Virus record (IMG/VR): IMGVR_UViG_3300046535_001587
Location: 1 to 40,063 of that record
Source: a virus
Reading direction: 5' to 3' (one strand)
Length of the DNA: 40,063 nt
The notes below the pieces were generated by a model. It worked only from the letters and a program-made list of their open reading frames with translations. It did no database searches and was not told the DNA's origin. Below, piece after piece: positions 24,217-31,647 of the stretch. Numbering within the stretch: position 1 is the stretch's first letter; every line of letters starts with the position of its first letter. The position numbers and the translations under genes are program-made.

Positions 24217-24400
24217 AGCCCCTCTCGGGAATCAGCAGGTAGACGTTGCCGACTCTCTCGATGTTGTAGCCGTCCGCACGCAGCTCCTGCACCACGCGAC
24301 GCAGCGAGGCGCTCGGGATGTCAAGCGCCCTCTCCAGGTTGCGGATGCTGAGTGCACCCACACCGCGCAGCGCTCGAACGACCTGCTCTTTTTGTGTCAT
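24194..24400 (-). CDS. Small winged-helix DNA-binding protein
   Basis: The 68-aa product is essentially one winged helix-turn-helix: helices at 2-12 and 17-28 (SIRNLERALDIPSASLRRVV as helix-turn-helix) and a beta wing (YNIERVGNVYLLIP). It may be a regulator or a DNA-binding accessory of the Sak4 gene that starts the subcluster. It is 3 nt from the Sak4 stop. Confidence 0.65.
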   Translation of the reverse strand: MTQKEQVVRALRGVGALSIRNLERALDIPSASLRRVVQELRADGYNIERVGNVYLLIPERGYAPHSAV

Positions 24401-24403
24401 GGT

Positions 24404-25165
24404 CTACTCCCAGTCGCTGTCGTCGCTGTCCGGGAAAATCATCATCCCCAGCTGAGCGAACGTGAGGTTCTCGAATGTCTTGTCCTGGACCAGTGCGCTG
24501 CCCTCGCCGCGGGCCTTGTTGACCGTGGTGAAGAACTTCCCACCCTCGCGATAGTGGAACAGGTCCACGTGGACGAGCCCTTCCAGCTCGCGGAAGCCGG
24601 CACGCTTGACGGCGCCCGACTTGTTGTTCTGGGAGACCCACTCATCGCGGACGTCCTCGATGAACACCATATTGATGTTCAGCTTTTTGGGCCAGTTGAC
24701 ATACTTGCGCATCGCCTGGTTGGCCTTGTCGAAGTCGCGCGCCTTGTCGCCCTTGGGCGCGCCGAACTCGGCATACCTGAACAGGTTCCACACGTCGGTC
24801 TCTTTGTCCCAAATGACGGTGCGGGCCGCGCTGCACGCCAACACGTAGTCATCGATGAACTGGTCTCGCAGCTCCTTGGCCTTGAGCTGGAAGCCCTCGG
24901 ACTGTTCGTCTTCTTTCGTGGGCGCCCAGTCGTAGTCGACCACGCGAATCTCTTTCTTGTCGTGGAACTTCTCGATGACGCCTTCGTGTCCCCAGTCGAG
25001 CGACTGGAGCACGATGGGACCAGGTCCCGTCAGCGCGAACTGGGTCTTGCCGGAGCCCGGGCCACCCACGCTGGCACAGATGAGGCGCGGCACCGAGGTC
25101 ACGGTGGCGGAGGATGAACGACGAAAACGGTCGAGAGCGTTCTTTCCGGGGCTCACTATAGCCAT
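24404..25165 (-). CDS. Sak4-like/AAA_24 ATPase, predicted single-strand annealing protein
   Basis: The 253-aa product has a RecA-type fold with Walker A GGPGSGKT (34-41), a hydrophobic Walker B strand ending RTVIWDKETD (115-124) and the ordering typical of phage Sak4/AAA_24 proteins, which anneal single strands with an SSB partner. The tail is acidic (FPDSDDSDWE), reminiscent of SSB-type tails. AAGGAGCAAC precedes the ATG. The neighbouring PD-(D/E)XK and ERCC4 nucleases complete a recombination set. Confidence 0.8.
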   Translation of the reverse strand: MAIVSPGKNALDRFRRSSSATVTSVPRLICASVGGPGSGKTQFALTGPGPIVLQSLDWGHEGVIEKFHDKKEIRVVDYDWAPTKEDEQSEGFQLKAKELRDQFIDDYVLACSAARTVIWDKETDVWNLFRYAEFGAPKGDKARDFDKANQAMRKYVNWPKKLNINMVFIEDVRDEWVSQNNKSGAVKRAGFRELEGLVHVDLFHYREGGKFFTTVNKARGEGSALVQDKTFENLTFAQLGMMIFPDSDDSDWE

Positions 25166-25440
25166 GTTGCTCCTTGTGATGGTGGTCGCTTATTCTCTTG
25201 CAAGAGTCGCTCCATGTGGCGCAAGAGCGCTTTGGCCCTCCACAGCTGGTCCTGGACTGGCTGCCAAATACGCCAGAAGATGAATGAATCCTCACGCTGT
25301 GTCGGCACTGGCAGGCGCATATTCTTGCTGTCGTCACGGGGGTCGGCCGGCGTGACGATGTCAACCACGTCGAGCAGCGCGCCCGAGTCGCGTTTCCAGT
25401 CTGCAGCGCGCATCACGCGGAACCACTCGCGAGTCGTCAT
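25156..25440 (-). CDS. Hypothetical protein, 94 aa
   Basis: The product (start MTTREWFRVMRAADWKRDSG) appears helical, with a basic C-terminal helix (RAKALLRHMERLLQENKRPP). The ATG overlaps the upstream stop (ATGA), and the C-terminus overlaps the Sak4 start by 10 nt. The longer frame upstream is a shadow of the previous gene. Confidence 0.65.
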   Translation of the reverse strand: MTTREWFRVMRAADWKRDSGALLDVVDIVTPADPRDDSKNMRLPVPTQREDSFIFWRIWQPVQDQLWRAKALLRHMERLLQENKRPPSQGATWL

Positions 25441-25733
25441 TCTGACTCCGAATACTCGACCAGGTCGCTGGCCGAGTGCATGGTATTCTCCAGCAGCTGA
25501 CCCACCAGGTTCGATGCTTGCTCTGGCGTGTCGGCTCCTGCGAGCCAGCAGAACGCACGCCAGAGCCACTGGGGAAAGAATCGGCGCTGTGGCCCGAAGG
25601 CGCGCAACGTCCACAACGTGGGGAACGTGAGCACCTCACCATCGCTCAGGGTCAGCTCATGGCGCACCAGCCGCGCGTCGGGCATGCTCGGCAGCTGCTT
25701 ATAGCTCGACTCCATCCTGACAATGCTTCTCAT
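25437..25733 (-). CDS. Hypothetical protein, 98 aa
   Basis: The protein has a beta-rich start (KQLPSMPDARLVRHELTLSD) resembling small phage tail-assembly-chaperone-like or host-takeover proteins, a Trp/Phe-rich middle (FFPQWLWRAFCWLAGADTP) and an acidic end (LVEYSESE). No family can be named. ATGA overlaps on both sides. Confidence 0.65.
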   Translation of the reverse strand: MRSIVRMESSYKQLPSMPDARLVRHELTLSDGEVLTFPTLWTLRAFGPQRRFFPQWLWRAFCWLAGADTPEQASNLVGQLLENTMHSASDLVEYSESE

Positions 25734-26389
25734 CGGAACTCCTCCGCTAATCCCAGCAGCGCACGCCAGGTGTCGCCGCGCTCCTGCTCGGTGAACTCCA
25801 GTTCCCACCCGTGGACCTGGGGAATCTTCGCGCCCTCGTAGTCGCCGTTGACGAAGTAGACGAGAATCACCGCGCTGCACGTGTCGAGCGGCGTCGCGTA
25901 TGCCACACACTGGTCGAGGCGATACGGCCACTTGGTGGGCGACCCCGGGAATGCGTCCTCGCCCTCCTCGTGTATCGGCAGGCGCCGGCAGCTGTCCCAG
26001 CCCACTTTCAAGGACAGCTCCTTCATCTCACCGTCCTCCTTGGGCGACAGCATGATGTCAGGCGAGCACGCGATACCATCACAGCTCACCTCGCCCGGCC
26101 GGAAGCAGCGCCACGGCCAGTCGGCCTCCTCACTGAGCGAGAGCAGCGCCAGCTCGGCGCGGTCCTCGAAGGCGAGCCCCATCAGCCCGTAGAGCCGCAG
26201 CTGTTTCTCACTAATCTCTGTTCCCTCGGCACGCTTGGGCCGCGGATGTAGCTCGTGCAGCAGCGTCGAGCAGTGGAGCCCCTCGGAGCGCGGCGGGCGC
26301 CGGCTCAGCTCGAACCCCTGGTCGAGCAGGGAGCTGTCGGCCATGCGCTCGATAAGTCGGTCGGTGTAGGGCCAGGGTCGGTGAATCAT
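25730..26389 (-). CDS. PD-(D/E)XK nuclease, Cas4/RecB-like
   Basis: The 219-aa product shows the ordered motifs of a RecB/Cas4-type nuclease: GLAFEDRAEL (E75 region), SPDIML (D111), ELSLK (E124, K128) and the trailing YRLDQCVAYA (Q160, Y164). It lacks a Cys cluster for an iron-sulfur centre. The ATG at 26389 is fixed by the ATGA overlap with the gene upstream. Next to Sak4 it probably supplies the resecting exonuclease for annealing recombination (inference). Confidence 0.75.
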   Translation of the reverse strand: MIHRPWPYTDRLIERMADSSLLDQGFELSRRPPRSEGLHCSTLLHELHPRPKRAEGTEISEKQLRLYGLMGLAFEDRAELALLSLSEEADWPWRCFRPGEVSCDGIACSPDIMLSPKEDGEMKELSLKVGWDSCRRLPIHEEGEDAFPGSPTKWPYRLDQCVAYATPLDTCSAVILVYFVNGDYEGAKIPQVHGWELEFTEQERGDTWRALLGLAEEFR

Positions 26390-26682
26390 CGTGGGTGGCC
26401 TATTCCTATTGTATGCACAGAGCCGACAAGTAGCTCTTTCCACGCATCCTCAAGGATGTAGGGCGGAACGACGTCCGGCTTGGGCGCCTCGAAGTCCCGA
26501 TTGCGGTATGTCGACCAGGACCTCTTTCCATCGATGCGGAACTTGTGGCGCAGCGTTTTGCGCTCCATCACTAGCACCATAGAAAGGCGCAGGATAACCC
26601 GACATGAGCCCGTGTCAACCACGAAGCGCCACGTCGTGCATCTCAGTTTTGACTCTGTTGTGCGCGTGATGTCGATTGTCAT
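26386..26682 (-). CDS. Hypothetical protein, 98 aa (start uncertain)
   Basis: The C-terminal 60 residues (LRHKFRIDGKRSWSTYRNRDF, then PPYILEDAWKELLVGS) look like a real small domain coupled by ATGA to the nuclease. The first 34 residues are less convincing: there is no ribosome site before the ATG at 26682, and a plausible promoter lies inside that segment. A start at 26580 (MVLVMERK, 64 aa) is the alternative. Confidence 0.55.
   Translation of the reverse strand: MTIDITRTTESKLRCTTWRFVVDTGSCRVILRLSMVLVMERKTLRHKFRIDGKRSWSTYRNRDFEAPKPDVVPPYILEDAWKELLVGSVHTIGIGHPR
26591..26618 (-). promoter_or_regulatory. Candidate sigma70 promoter for the recombination/polymerase block
   Basis: On the minus strand TTGACA (26618-26613) and TATCCT (26596-26591) are 16 nt apart. 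It follows the terminator at 26695-26710 and precedes the recombination-polymerase gene run, which is where a fresh promoter is expected. Confidence 0.5.
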
Positions 26683-26694
26683 ATATCAATGGGC

Positions 26695-26710
26695 GGGGGC
26701 CGAAGCCCCC
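26695..26710 (-). terminator. UUCG-tetraloop hairpin, probable terminator
   Basis: On the minus strand GGGGGC-TTCG-GCCCCC forms a perfect 6-bp GC stem closed by a very stable UUCG tetraloop, 12 nt after the stop of the lipoprotein gene. There is no U run, so it may act with Rho or as a 3'-end stabiliser. Confidence 0.7.
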
Positions 26711-26721
26711 ACCCCTCCAGA

Positions 26722-27771
26722 CTACGGCTTACCGTTGCCGTTGCCGTTGCCGTTGCCACCACCGTTACCGGGCGGCGTTGTCGGCGGCGTCGGGTTATTC
26801 GGCGTCCCCGGCGTGCCTCCACCAGGCGGCGTCGGCGGCGTCGGCGTGGTGACGTGAGTCGTGCGCCCGTCGCACTTGCCGGCGTAGTCCCGGGTGTGCC
26901 CAGCGTGCGCGCTGTCGATGGCCTGCTGCGTGATATTCAGGTCCTGTTCCTTGTCCGCGCTGTCGACGTGGCACCAGTCGACTTTCTTCGGAGCCGGCGG
27001 CGGGATGTCGACACACTGGCCGTCGACCAGCTGCTTCCCATCGGGCATCGTCGCTTGTGCTCCCGGAATGTTGGGGCACACGTCAACGACCGGGGGCGGC
27101 GGCGGCGCGTTCGGCACGCAGACCGGCGTTCCCTGGCCCAGCTCAGGATGCTGTCCCGGAGGGCAGCTCAGCGGCGGAGGCGGCGGAGGCGGCACCACCA
27201 CAATCACGCGTGTCCCGGTGCGCTTCAGCAGGAACGTGCCCCGGTCTCCGTCCTTGGCGTTCTGTGAGTTATGACATGTCGCCTCGTAGTTCCCCCTCAG
27301 AGTGTCGAACCCATCAGGCGTCCCCTGGGCGAATACCACGTTCGTTGCGGTCCACGTCGTGCAGCTGCCGTTCTCTCCGAAGTGCAGCCCGCCGTAGTGG
27401 ATGGTAATCGTGCCGCTCAGGCTTCCACTGATGTCGGTTGTCTGGAAGTTGAACGCATACGCGCCGACGCTGAGCTGCAGAGCCGCCGCGACGCTCGCGG
27501 TGCTGTTGCTGCTGAAGGTAACAGTTACGTTACCGTTGGCGTTGCTCGGCATAACCAGCACGGGCGACGTCGGACCCACAAACGGGGCGCCGATGAGGAC
27601 AATGGCGTCCTCCGCGGACAGCTTCCCACTGGTCGGGGGCGCTGCCGTGTCACTGGGTCCCGTGATGGTCACCTGGCCGAGGCTGCTATCGCCCGGGCCG
27701 ACGATGTGACGACTGTTACAACCAACGAACGCGAGCGACGCGAGCAATACCGCAACGAACTTCATTCTCAT
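26722..27771 (-). CDS. Proline-rich lipoprotein, 349 aa
   Basis: The start is fixed by a perfect GGAGGTGAGC site before ATG 27771. Residues 1-18 are a lipoprotein signal (MRMKFVAVLLASLAFVGC). After a Ser/Thr-rich domain (20-190) comes a Pro-rich region with several Cys (SCPPGQHPELGQG, VCPNIPGAQATMPDG), then a segment WCHVDSAD...AHAGHTRDYAGKC that resembles the bacterial CHxPPGN...HLxHGD surface motif, and a Gly/Asn tail (GNGNGNGNGKP). It is exported and lipid-anchored. Its role is unknown; a surface-exclusion or host-modifying function would fit. It is followed by a terminator. Confidence 0.75.
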   Translation of the reverse strand: MRMKFVAVLLASLAFVGCNSRHIVGPGDSSLGQVTITGPSDTAAPPTSGKLSAEDAIVLIGAPFVGPTSPVLVMPSNANGNVTVTFSSNSTASVAAALQLSVGAYAFNFQTTDISGSLSGTITIHYGGLHFGENGSCTTWTATNVVFAQGTPDGFDTLRGNYEATCHNSQNAKDGDRGTFLLKRTGTRVIVVVPPPPPPPLSCPPGQHPELGQGTPVCVPNAPPPPPVVDVCPNIPGAQATMPDGKQLVDGQCVDIPPPAPKKVDWCHVDSADKEQDLNITQQAIDSAHAGHTRDYAGKCDGRTTHVTTPTPPTPPGGGTPGTPNNPTPPTTPPGNGGGNGNGNGNGKP

Positions 27772-27784
27772 GCTCACCTCCAGG

Positions 27785-28651
27785 TTAGGGTTTCGCCAAC
27801 TGATGCGCCGAAATCCACGCAATGAGTGGTGGTGCAATATACTTGCCAACAAACGTCATCACCGTGCCGAACTGCTGGGTGAACGTCCGCACCTCGCCCC
27901 GAATCTCGGTCACCTTCTGGTTGGTGTCCAGCTCCAGCCGCATCAGCTCGGCTACCTGGGCCTGGAGCGTCGTGTCGACTACTGGCGGCGGCGGCGGGAC
28001 CGGGGTCGGTGTGGGCGTCGGGGTCGGGGTCGGTGTGGGCACGGGTGTCGGCACGGGCGCCGGCACGAGCTGCCCCTCGCGCCACACAATCGGCAACGGG
28101 TGCTGTCCGTTGGCGTCGGGCCACACGACTTCCAGGATGTTGGTCCGCGCGTGCAGCGGCGTCTGGTTGTCGCTGCGCGTCGAGCCGGCCACCACCATTA
28201 CGCCGATACGTTCACCAGGGAACGGATTATGGCCGCTCATCTCGTGCCAGCGGCCCGGGTCATACAGCCACCCGGTGCCAATCAGGTCGCTCGGGGAGCC
28301 CTCGGGCTTCGAGCCGTTGGTCTGGCTCGGCCGCAGGCGCTCGGCGCCCGTGGCGAACCACTGGCCGTTGATGTTCAGGAACACCCACAGCGTGCCCGAC
28401 TGGCTCGGCGGGCCGGCGTCGATGCTCACAGACGGCCAGTTCTCGGTGTTGCTGGTCTGGAGGTCCATGTGCCCGCCGCCCACGCCGAAATTGTCGAGCG
28501 TCGCGGATACTGGGAAGCCGAGAATCGCCGGGTCACTGCCTACGACCACCACGCAGCCCGGGCCACGGTCGCCGCACGCGACGGTGGGAATCTGGGCCGA
28601 CGCCGACGCCGACACGAGCAACGCCACCAAGATGGCGAGTGCAGTTCTCAT
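27785..28651 (-). CDS. Exported protein with Pro-Thr repeat linker and C-terminal membrane helix
   Basis: The 288-aa product starts with a signal peptide (MRTALAILVALLVSASASAQ, cleavage likely after ASA). Residues 25-190 form an unrecognised beta-rich domain (WVFLNINGQWFATGAERLR, then WLYDPGRWHEMSGHNPFPGE). A PT/PV repeat linker spans about 195-225, then a coiled coil (TTLQAQVAELMRLELDTNQK) and a hydrophobic end (VMTFVGKYIAPPLIAWISAH). The topology suggests a periplasmic domain tethered to the membrane. ATG overlaps the helicase stop (TGATG). Its function is not known. Confidence 0.7.
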   Translation of the reverse strand: MRTALAILVALLVSASASAQIPTVACGDRGPGCVVVVGSDPAILGFPVSATLDNFGVGGGHMDLQTSNTENWPSVSIDAGPPSQSGTLWVFLNINGQWFATGAERLRPSQTNGSKPEGSPSDLIGTGWLYDPGRWHEMSGHNPFPGERIGVMVVAGSTRSDNQTPLHARTNILEVVWPDANGQHPLPIVWREGQLVPAPVPTPVPTPTPTPTPTPTPVPPPPPVVDTTLQAQVAELMRLELDTNQKVTEIRGEVRTFTQQFGTVMTFVGKYIAPPLIAWISAHQLAKP

Positions 28652-30249
28652 CAGAATTTCTCCTCGATAAACGTCAGGGTTTCCTTCGCACGGGTGACCG
28701 CCACATAGTAGATGTTCTCTTCCTCTTTCCGCTTCATCTCGTCCACCTCGAACTCGCGGCACTTGCACTGGCTCGGGCGGCGCTTGCAATTCACACAGGG
28801 CGCCGGCAGGAAGAACGTCGACTCCAGCAGGAACACGTTGGTGGCTTCGAGCCCCTTGGCCTTGTGCACCGAGCTGCAGATGACATACGCGCCGGGGTCC
28901 GCCACGAACAGGTTGTCAATTTCAACCACCAGGGACGGGACCGAACGCGCGCCCTCGGCCAGGATGCGCAGCGTCTCGCACTTGTCGACCATCTCATCGA
29001 TGCGGTGCTCGTGCTTCTCGGCAATGAGGCGGGCGCGCTGCTTGTTCTCATACGACTGCAGACGCGCCAGGAACTCGGGGACGCTGTCGGCGGCGCTGCC
29101 CACTGCGAGCTGCTTGACCAGCTGCTTGAGTGCGGCGCCGATGTCACGCCCGACAATCCGCGCTGGGATGCCCCTCATCAGGAACCGGAGCGCGGTCCTC
29201 GCGAGCGGCGCGTTGCGCCGGCTGAGCACGAAGTCGCCGGCCTTGGCTCGGGATACCAGGTCATCAAGGGACGCGATGCGGGAGACCACACCAGCCGGCG
29301 CGCTAGCGTCGACCTCGTAGTCTGGGACGAAACGCTGGGCGATGGCGTGGACCTTCTGCGGGCAGCGATACGTTTTCGAGAGCGGGAGTTCGTCGGCATC
29401 GAGCACACCCTTGAGCCGGTCCAGGGAGCCGCTGTCGGCGCCGCGGAACCCGTAGATAGCCTGGCGGTCGTCGCCCACGAGCACCACGCGTCCCTCGGGC
29501 TTGCACGCACGCATGGCCAGCGTCAGCTGCGAGGCGCTCATGTCCTGGGCCTCGTCCACCACCACCATGTCGAAGTCGGGGCTCACCATGCCGTTGACCA
29601 GCGGGAGGAAAATCATGTCCGCGAAGTCGATGCCGGTGAACTTCGCGCTCTCGGGGTTCGCGGCCCAGCGCAGCCCGTGCAGCGCGGCGCCGGCCAGCTG
29701 CTCGATGGTGAAGGTGTCGTTGAAAGATGGCGTGATGTCGAACTCCTCCGCCAGGTCCACCATCTGGTCGAGGGTGTTGTCGAGGCTCGGGAGAATCTCG
29801 CGCGCCTTGGTGACGAGGCGCCCGACCAGGCGCTTGGCGCCGTAGCCCAGACCCTTGGACACCATGTCAGCAATCGCTTCCTCACGCTCCGAGCGCTTGC
29901 AGGTTGCGATGTAACCCACATGCTTGCGGAGCATGCGGTAGCCCAGCGAGTGCAGGGTGAGCGCGGTGGCGTTCGGGTTGCTGAGGCGCGCCGCCAGCTC
30001 CTCCTGGATGCGCTTGTTGAATGCCGCAATGAGAATGGCGCGCTCGGGGGCGAAGTCCACGGCTCGCAGAATCGTGGTCGTCTTGCCCGTGCCGGCGCGC
30101 GCACGCACAATCAGGTTGCCCGCCTCGGGACCACGCTTGAACCACTCGAAAATGGCAAGCTGCAGCTCGGATGGGGTGAACTCCCGCAGCACAACGGCGG
30201 CGGGAGTCGGGGTGTTATCGACGGCGGCGGACGCTCTGGATGATGGCAT
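28651..30249 (-). CDS. UvrD/Rep-like superfamily 1 DNA helicase
   Basis: The 532-aa product carries the full SF1A set: Walker A ARAGTGKT (50-57), DEAQD (232-236), GDDRQAIYGFRG (259-270), TYRCP (293-297), VHKAKGLE (461-468) and VAVTRAKE (516-523). A Cys cluster CVNCKRRPSQCKC (485-497), probably zinc-binding, is inserted just before motif VI. It is shorter than cellular UvrD (about 720 aa). The N-terminus MPSSRASAAVD matches those of two other proteins in this window. No ribosome site is visible before the ATG. Confidence 0.92.
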   Translation of the reverse strand: MPSSRASAAVDNTPTPAAVVLREFTPSELQLAIFEWFKRGPEAGNLIVRARAGTGKTTTILRAVDFAPERAILIAAFNKRIQEELAARLSNPNATALTLHSLGYRMLRKHVGYIATCKRSEREEAIADMVSKGLGYGAKRLVGRLVTKAREILPSLDNTLDQMVDLAEEFDITPSFNDTFTIEQLAGAALHGLRWAANPESAKFTGIDFADMIFLPLVNGMVSPDFDMVVVDEAQDMSASQLTLAMRACKPEGRVVLVGDDRQAIYGFRGADSGSLDRLKGVLDADELPLSKTYRCPQKVHAIAQRFVPDYEVDASAPAGVVSRIASLDDLVSRAKAGDFVLSRRNAPLARTALRFLMRGIPARIVGRDIGAALKQLVKQLAVGSAADSVPEFLARLQSYENKQRARLIAEKHEHRIDEMVDKCETLRILAEGARSVPSLVVEIDNLFVADPGAYVICSSVHKAKGLEATNVFLLESTFFLPAPCVNCKRRPSQCKCREFEVDEMKRKEEENIYYVAVTRAKETLTFIEEKF

Positions 30250-30260
30250 TGTGGATATAG

Positions 30261-30464
30261 CTATTGCACTCGGCGTGCCAAGGGCACAATGCGCAGCGGG
30301 TTGCCGGGAGTGCCAGTTGGCCAGAGTTTATAGCTGTCGCCGTGCTCATCAGTGAAGACGAAGTAGTCCTCTCTTGAGGTCATCTGCCGGTGCTCTGTCC
30401 GAATCAGAGGACAGCCCGTCCAACAACCCTGGTCGTCGGGCGCTCCACAACCGCGGCAAACCAT
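30261..30464 (-). CDS. Small zinc-binding protein, 67 aa
   Basis: The N-terminus has CRGCG...GCWTGCP, a four-to-five Cys zinc site, and the rest is a small beta domain (EDYFVFTDEHGDSYKLWP). The ATG at 30464 has a strong AGGAGGTCCA site, which ends the structured gene-free region upstream. It precedes the helicase by 11 nt and may be co-translated with it. Confidence 0.7.
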   Translation of the reverse strand: MVCRGCGAPDDQGCWTGCPLIRTEHRQMTSREDYFVFTDEHGDSYKLWPTGTPGNPLRIVPLARRVQ

Positions 30465-30519
30465 TGGACCTCCTGGGGAAGAATGGAGCGGCCACCAGGA
30501 ATCCCTCCCAGCCGTTGCC

Positions 30520-30763
30520 CGACCCGGTGCTGAGAACAGCGAGGGTCGAGAGCCGCATGTGTAAGCCAAGCCCCGTGCGGATTGACCGCCTTAGATGCCA
30601 GCCGCCGCATCCCCGTGGTGCGGCTGGTGCGTGCCCTGCTAGGCTTGTCACCACGAGTAGCTATCAACCCGCGGGGCGGCGTTCCGCACGCTCCATCCCC
30701 GCGGGAGACTCGGCACGGCTATGTCCCCTTATCGAGGAGTTTACCGTGCCGAACCCGGAGTCT
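30520..30763 (-). ncRNA. Candidate multi-helix structured RNA
   Basis: This lies in a 297-nt gene-free stretch, the longest in a block whose other junctions mostly overlap. Helices (plus coordinates): A 30711-30718 with 30744-30751, extended by 30706-30710 with 30759-30763; inner 30725-30729 with 30735-30739; B 30668-30676 with 30697-30705, with inner 30679-30682 and 30688-30691; C 30598-30605 with 30620-30627; F 30577-30580 with 30586-30589; D 30567-30572 with 30642-30647, enclosing C and F as a three-way junction; E 30520-30525 with 30543-30548, inner 30529-30532 with 30537-30540. The inner pair in A contains a G-U that only the minus strand can form. No known RNA family was recognised. Confidence 0.65.
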
Positions 30764-31643
30764 AGCCCAGCGTCACGATGTCGCTGGTCTTGTCGAAGTT
30801 GACACCGTCCAGGGTGCCGAGCTTCTCGACGTCGAGCGCGAATGCACGAACCGCCTCACGCAGGTTGGCGTCCATGCTGTCCATCGCCTGGAGGAGCTTC
30901 ACGCTGAGCTTGTTCCGCGTCAGCTTGTTCTCTTTCGCAGCCTTCAGGACCTGGGCCACCATCGTCTCCGCGGTCGCTTCGACAAGCGCCGCATCGACCG
31001 CAACGGACGCGCCGGCCTTCGAGCTGCCGGTGTTCGAGCTGCCGGCGAGCTTCGGCTGCGCCAGCTTCGTGATGTCTTCCTGGCCGTAGTAGTTCGCGAT
31101 GACCAGGTTCTCACGCTTGAACGTGCCACCCGGCTTGCCGTCCTTCGGAGCCACCACACGCGGGTGGTCGACGGACCACTTGTCGGTTGCCGCCGCCCAG
31201 TCGAACATGGCGCGCACGCCGCGAATGTTCGAGTAGTCCGCCACGAGACCCGCGGGGTCCTCCGGGAAGTTCTCTTCGCTGAAGCCGTCCCCGCCGTCGA
31301 CCGGCGCCGACAGGGAGTTCAGGAAGATAATCCACGGGGAGTCCTTGTAGAACCCCTTGGTGCCCTTGAGACCGCGGCCGTCCGCCACAATCTCGTAGTC
31401 CTTGGCGTCGCCCACCTTGATGGGCTGCAGCGAGGGACCCTGTTCCTGCCGGCCATCTTCCTGGATGGTCAGCACCGCGAACAGCGCCTTGTAGGTGGAC
31501 GGCTTGCCGTCCTTGCCGAGTGCCTGCCGTTCTTCCTTGAAGAGCGGGTTCTTGGTGGTGAAATTGATGTCGAGCACCACCCCGTCCTTGCGACGGAGGA
31601 TTCCGCCGCCACCGACTGCTTTCGACGCGCGAGCTGAAGGCAT
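30762..31643 (-). CDS. Replication-associated protein, possibly an ssDNA-binding-type protein, 293 aa
   Basis: The N-terminus MPSARASKAVG matches the helicase and RepA-like ATPase. A beta-rich region follows (residues 20-110, LDINFTTKNPLFKEE, then TYKALFAVLTIQED), then DWAAATDKWSVDHPRVV and a Ser/Gly/Ala linker (about 195-215, SSNTGSSKAGASVAVD), and a helical C-terminus (ETMVAQVLKAAKENKL). The beta-rich body and location between replication genes suggest an SSB-like or Sak4-partner protein, but no motif proves it. GAGGAG lies 8 nt before the ATG. The stop marks the 5' edge of the structured RNA. Confidence 0.6.
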   Translation of the reverse strand: MPSARASKAVGGGGILRRKDGVVLDINFTTKNPLFKEERQALGKDGKPSTYKALFAVLTIQEDGRQEQGPSLQPIKVGDAKDYEIVADGRGLKGTKGFYKDSPWIIFLNSLSAPVDGGDGFSEENFPEDPAGLVADYSNIRGVRAMFDWAAATDKWSVDHPRVVAPKDGKPGGTFKRENLVIANYYGQEDITKLAQPKLAGSSNTGSSKAGASVAVDAALVEATAETMVAQVLKAAKENKLTRNKLSVKLLQAMDSMDANLREAVRAFALDVEKLGTLDGVNFDKTSDIVTLG

Positions 31644-31647
31644 TCTG

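Noticed and set aside
24206-25117. 303-aa plus-strand frame opposite Sak4
   Set aside because: Antisense shadow of Sak4 and the wHTH gene, with Val/Ala/Arg-rich translation and no start signal.
28000-28075. GC-rich tandem repeat, CRISPR-like at first sight
   Set aside because: It encodes the Pro-Thr stalk of an exported protein; unit length is about 6-12 nt with no spacers.
30520-30763. tRNA or tmRNA identity for the structured region
   Set aside because: No cloverleaf, no T-arm GTTCRA consensus in place and no CCA-type acceptor pairing.
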